From Candidatus Woesearchaeota archaeon (lineage in GTDB: Archaea > Nanobdellota > Nanobdellia > Woesearchaeales > JABGUJ01), in contig JABGUJ010000002.1 in assembly GCA_018646625.1 (NCBI GenBank), positions 164,843 to 228,842 on the forward strand: a DNA stretch of 64,000 bases, written 5' to 3'. Of the stretch, positions 63,433 to 64,000 are shown piece after piece. The notes under the pieces were generated by a model, which saw only the letters and a list, made by a program, of their open reading frames with translations, was not told the DNA's origin and did no database searches. How positions within the stretch are numbered: the stretch's first letter is position 1; the number at the start of each line of letters is the position of its first letter. The position numbers and the translations under genes are program-made.

Positions 63433-64000
63433 CCTTTAATGTTGTAAACAGTTCTTGTAGGGTATGGAATTCCTATCTTATTCTTATTCAATATGTCGTA
63501 GATTCCACTTACAGCTTTTTCTTTTGATGAAACTCTGTCACCTACATCTCCAACCCAGAAATAAACTTTAAAGTTTAGAGAAGAATCTCCCATTTCTAAG
63601 AATCTTACAACTGGTTCAGGATCATCTAGAACGCCGTCTATTTTGTTAATCACAGATAGAGCTAGCTTTCGCACTTTTTTGTGATCAGAACCATATTCTA
63701 CTCCAAATGGTACTACAACTCTTGCCTTAAGTGTAGGTAGTTTCCAGTTAGTTATCCTGCTGTTAGCAAGACCTCCATTTGGAAAAATCATTAATTCGTG
63801 ATCCCATGTTTCTATCTTTGTGGATCTTAATCCAACATCTAACACTTTACCGCTAACTCCGTCAATCTCAACAGAATCTCCTACTTTGAGTGCTTTGTCC
63901 AGAATTAATTGTATTCCGCCAAAGATATTTGAAAGACTGTCTTTAATAGCAAAACCAATAGCGAGACCAGCAATACCTAAACTTGCAATAAATGGACCTA
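63429..64000 (-). CDS. MscS-type mechanosensitive channel (5' end cut by window edge)
   Basis: The frame stays open from 63429 to the window edge; the track's Met at 63845 is internal. Seen are the pore helix (SLGIAGLAIGFAIKDSLSN), the beta domain (LKVGDSVEIDGVSGKVLDVG; IFPNGGLANSRITNW) and the alpha-beta end with a PEPVVRFLEMGDSS stretch. MscS channels release solutes in osmotic down-shock. The N-terminal membrane helices lie beyond base 64000. Its stop overlaps that of polB by 4 bases. Confidence 0.92.
   Translation of the reverse strand, partial: GPFIASLGIAGLAIGFAIKDSLSNIFGGIQLILDKALKVGDSVEIDGVSGKVLDVGLRSTKIETWDHELMIFPNGGLANSRITNWKLPTLKARVVVPFGVEYGSDHKKVRKLALSVINKIDGVLDDPEPVVRFLEMGDSSLNFKVYFWVGDVGDRVSSKEKAVSGIYDILNKNKIGIPYPTRTVYNIKG

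Noticed and set aside
63429-63845. Track ORF start of the MscS gene at 63845
   Set aside because: The frame continues to the window edge and encodes the conserved pore helix, so the Met is internal.

Overview
The window is AT-rich archaeal chromosome. Archaeal markers are ribosomal protein L21e, RNA polymerase subunit Rpo4/F with a DUF655 gene, an aCPSF1/FttA-type RNase, a proteasome beta subunit, archaeal-type ProRS and TIM, family B DNA polymerase and SepF. Many genes have a TATA-like box about 25-30 bases before a leaderless or short-leader start. Bacterial-type genes are mixed in (GyrB, Lgt, a UPF0182 protein, a NifS-like desulfurase), and there are many small or Cys-rich surface proteins. 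I infer a DPANN archaeon, probably Woesearchaeales-like; the lineage rests on gene flavour, not phylogeny.

Bases 1-6069 look like the right end of an integrated plasmid or virus. It ends in a 34-base tRNA 3' fragment (T-arm plus 3' acceptor strand, no 5' half), as expected when an element integrates into a tRNA gene whose intact copy lies off the left edge. The element carries a membrane HExxH/AN1 zinc-finger protein with an overlapping TPR gene, and a leftward module of a compact MCM-like AAA+ ATPase, an ERCC4 nuclease and an unknown protein. It ends with an AbrB-like and a ribbon-helix-helix regulator. A perfect 15-base palindrome and a strong hairpin lie in the module.

From 6.07 to 22.5 kb there is housekeeping and conserved unknown content: membrane proteins, an ACT protein, a DEAD-box helicase, an Fe-S protein, UPF0182, an EEP nuclease, cysteine desulfurase, a transglutaminase-like protein, ProRS, a HEPN-like protein, two PHP proteins and GtrA. 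From 22.6 to 26.5 kb lies a cluster of exported proteins, two with lipoboxes and three sharing a CCLDxNxNxxCD motif. The matching lipoprotein transferase Lgt is at 48.1-48.9 kb.

After psmB and the aCPSF1 gene, 29.3-42.5 kb is one leftward four-gene operon: a Cys-ladder membrane protein, a 3164-residue secreted Cys/Asp-rich MopE-like protein, a PKD/LamG surface protein and a zinc-ribbon protein. It is followed by DUF655-rpo4-rpl21e, sepF, a ZPR1-like gene, a third PHP gene, and an MTA phosphorylase-Apt-NUDIX set with no intergenic bases.

From 48.9 to 64 kb there is an archaeosortase with an inserted beta-rich domain, overlapping a convergent gene for a candidate PEF-type substrate. Then come small regulators, Dus, GyrB, a cluster of four pilin-like proteins, TIM, thioredoxin with its reductase, PolB, and an MscS channel cut by the window edge. 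Overall much of the chromosome here is devoted to building and anchoring a cell surface by three routes: lipidation, sortase-like processing and type IV pilin-like assembly.
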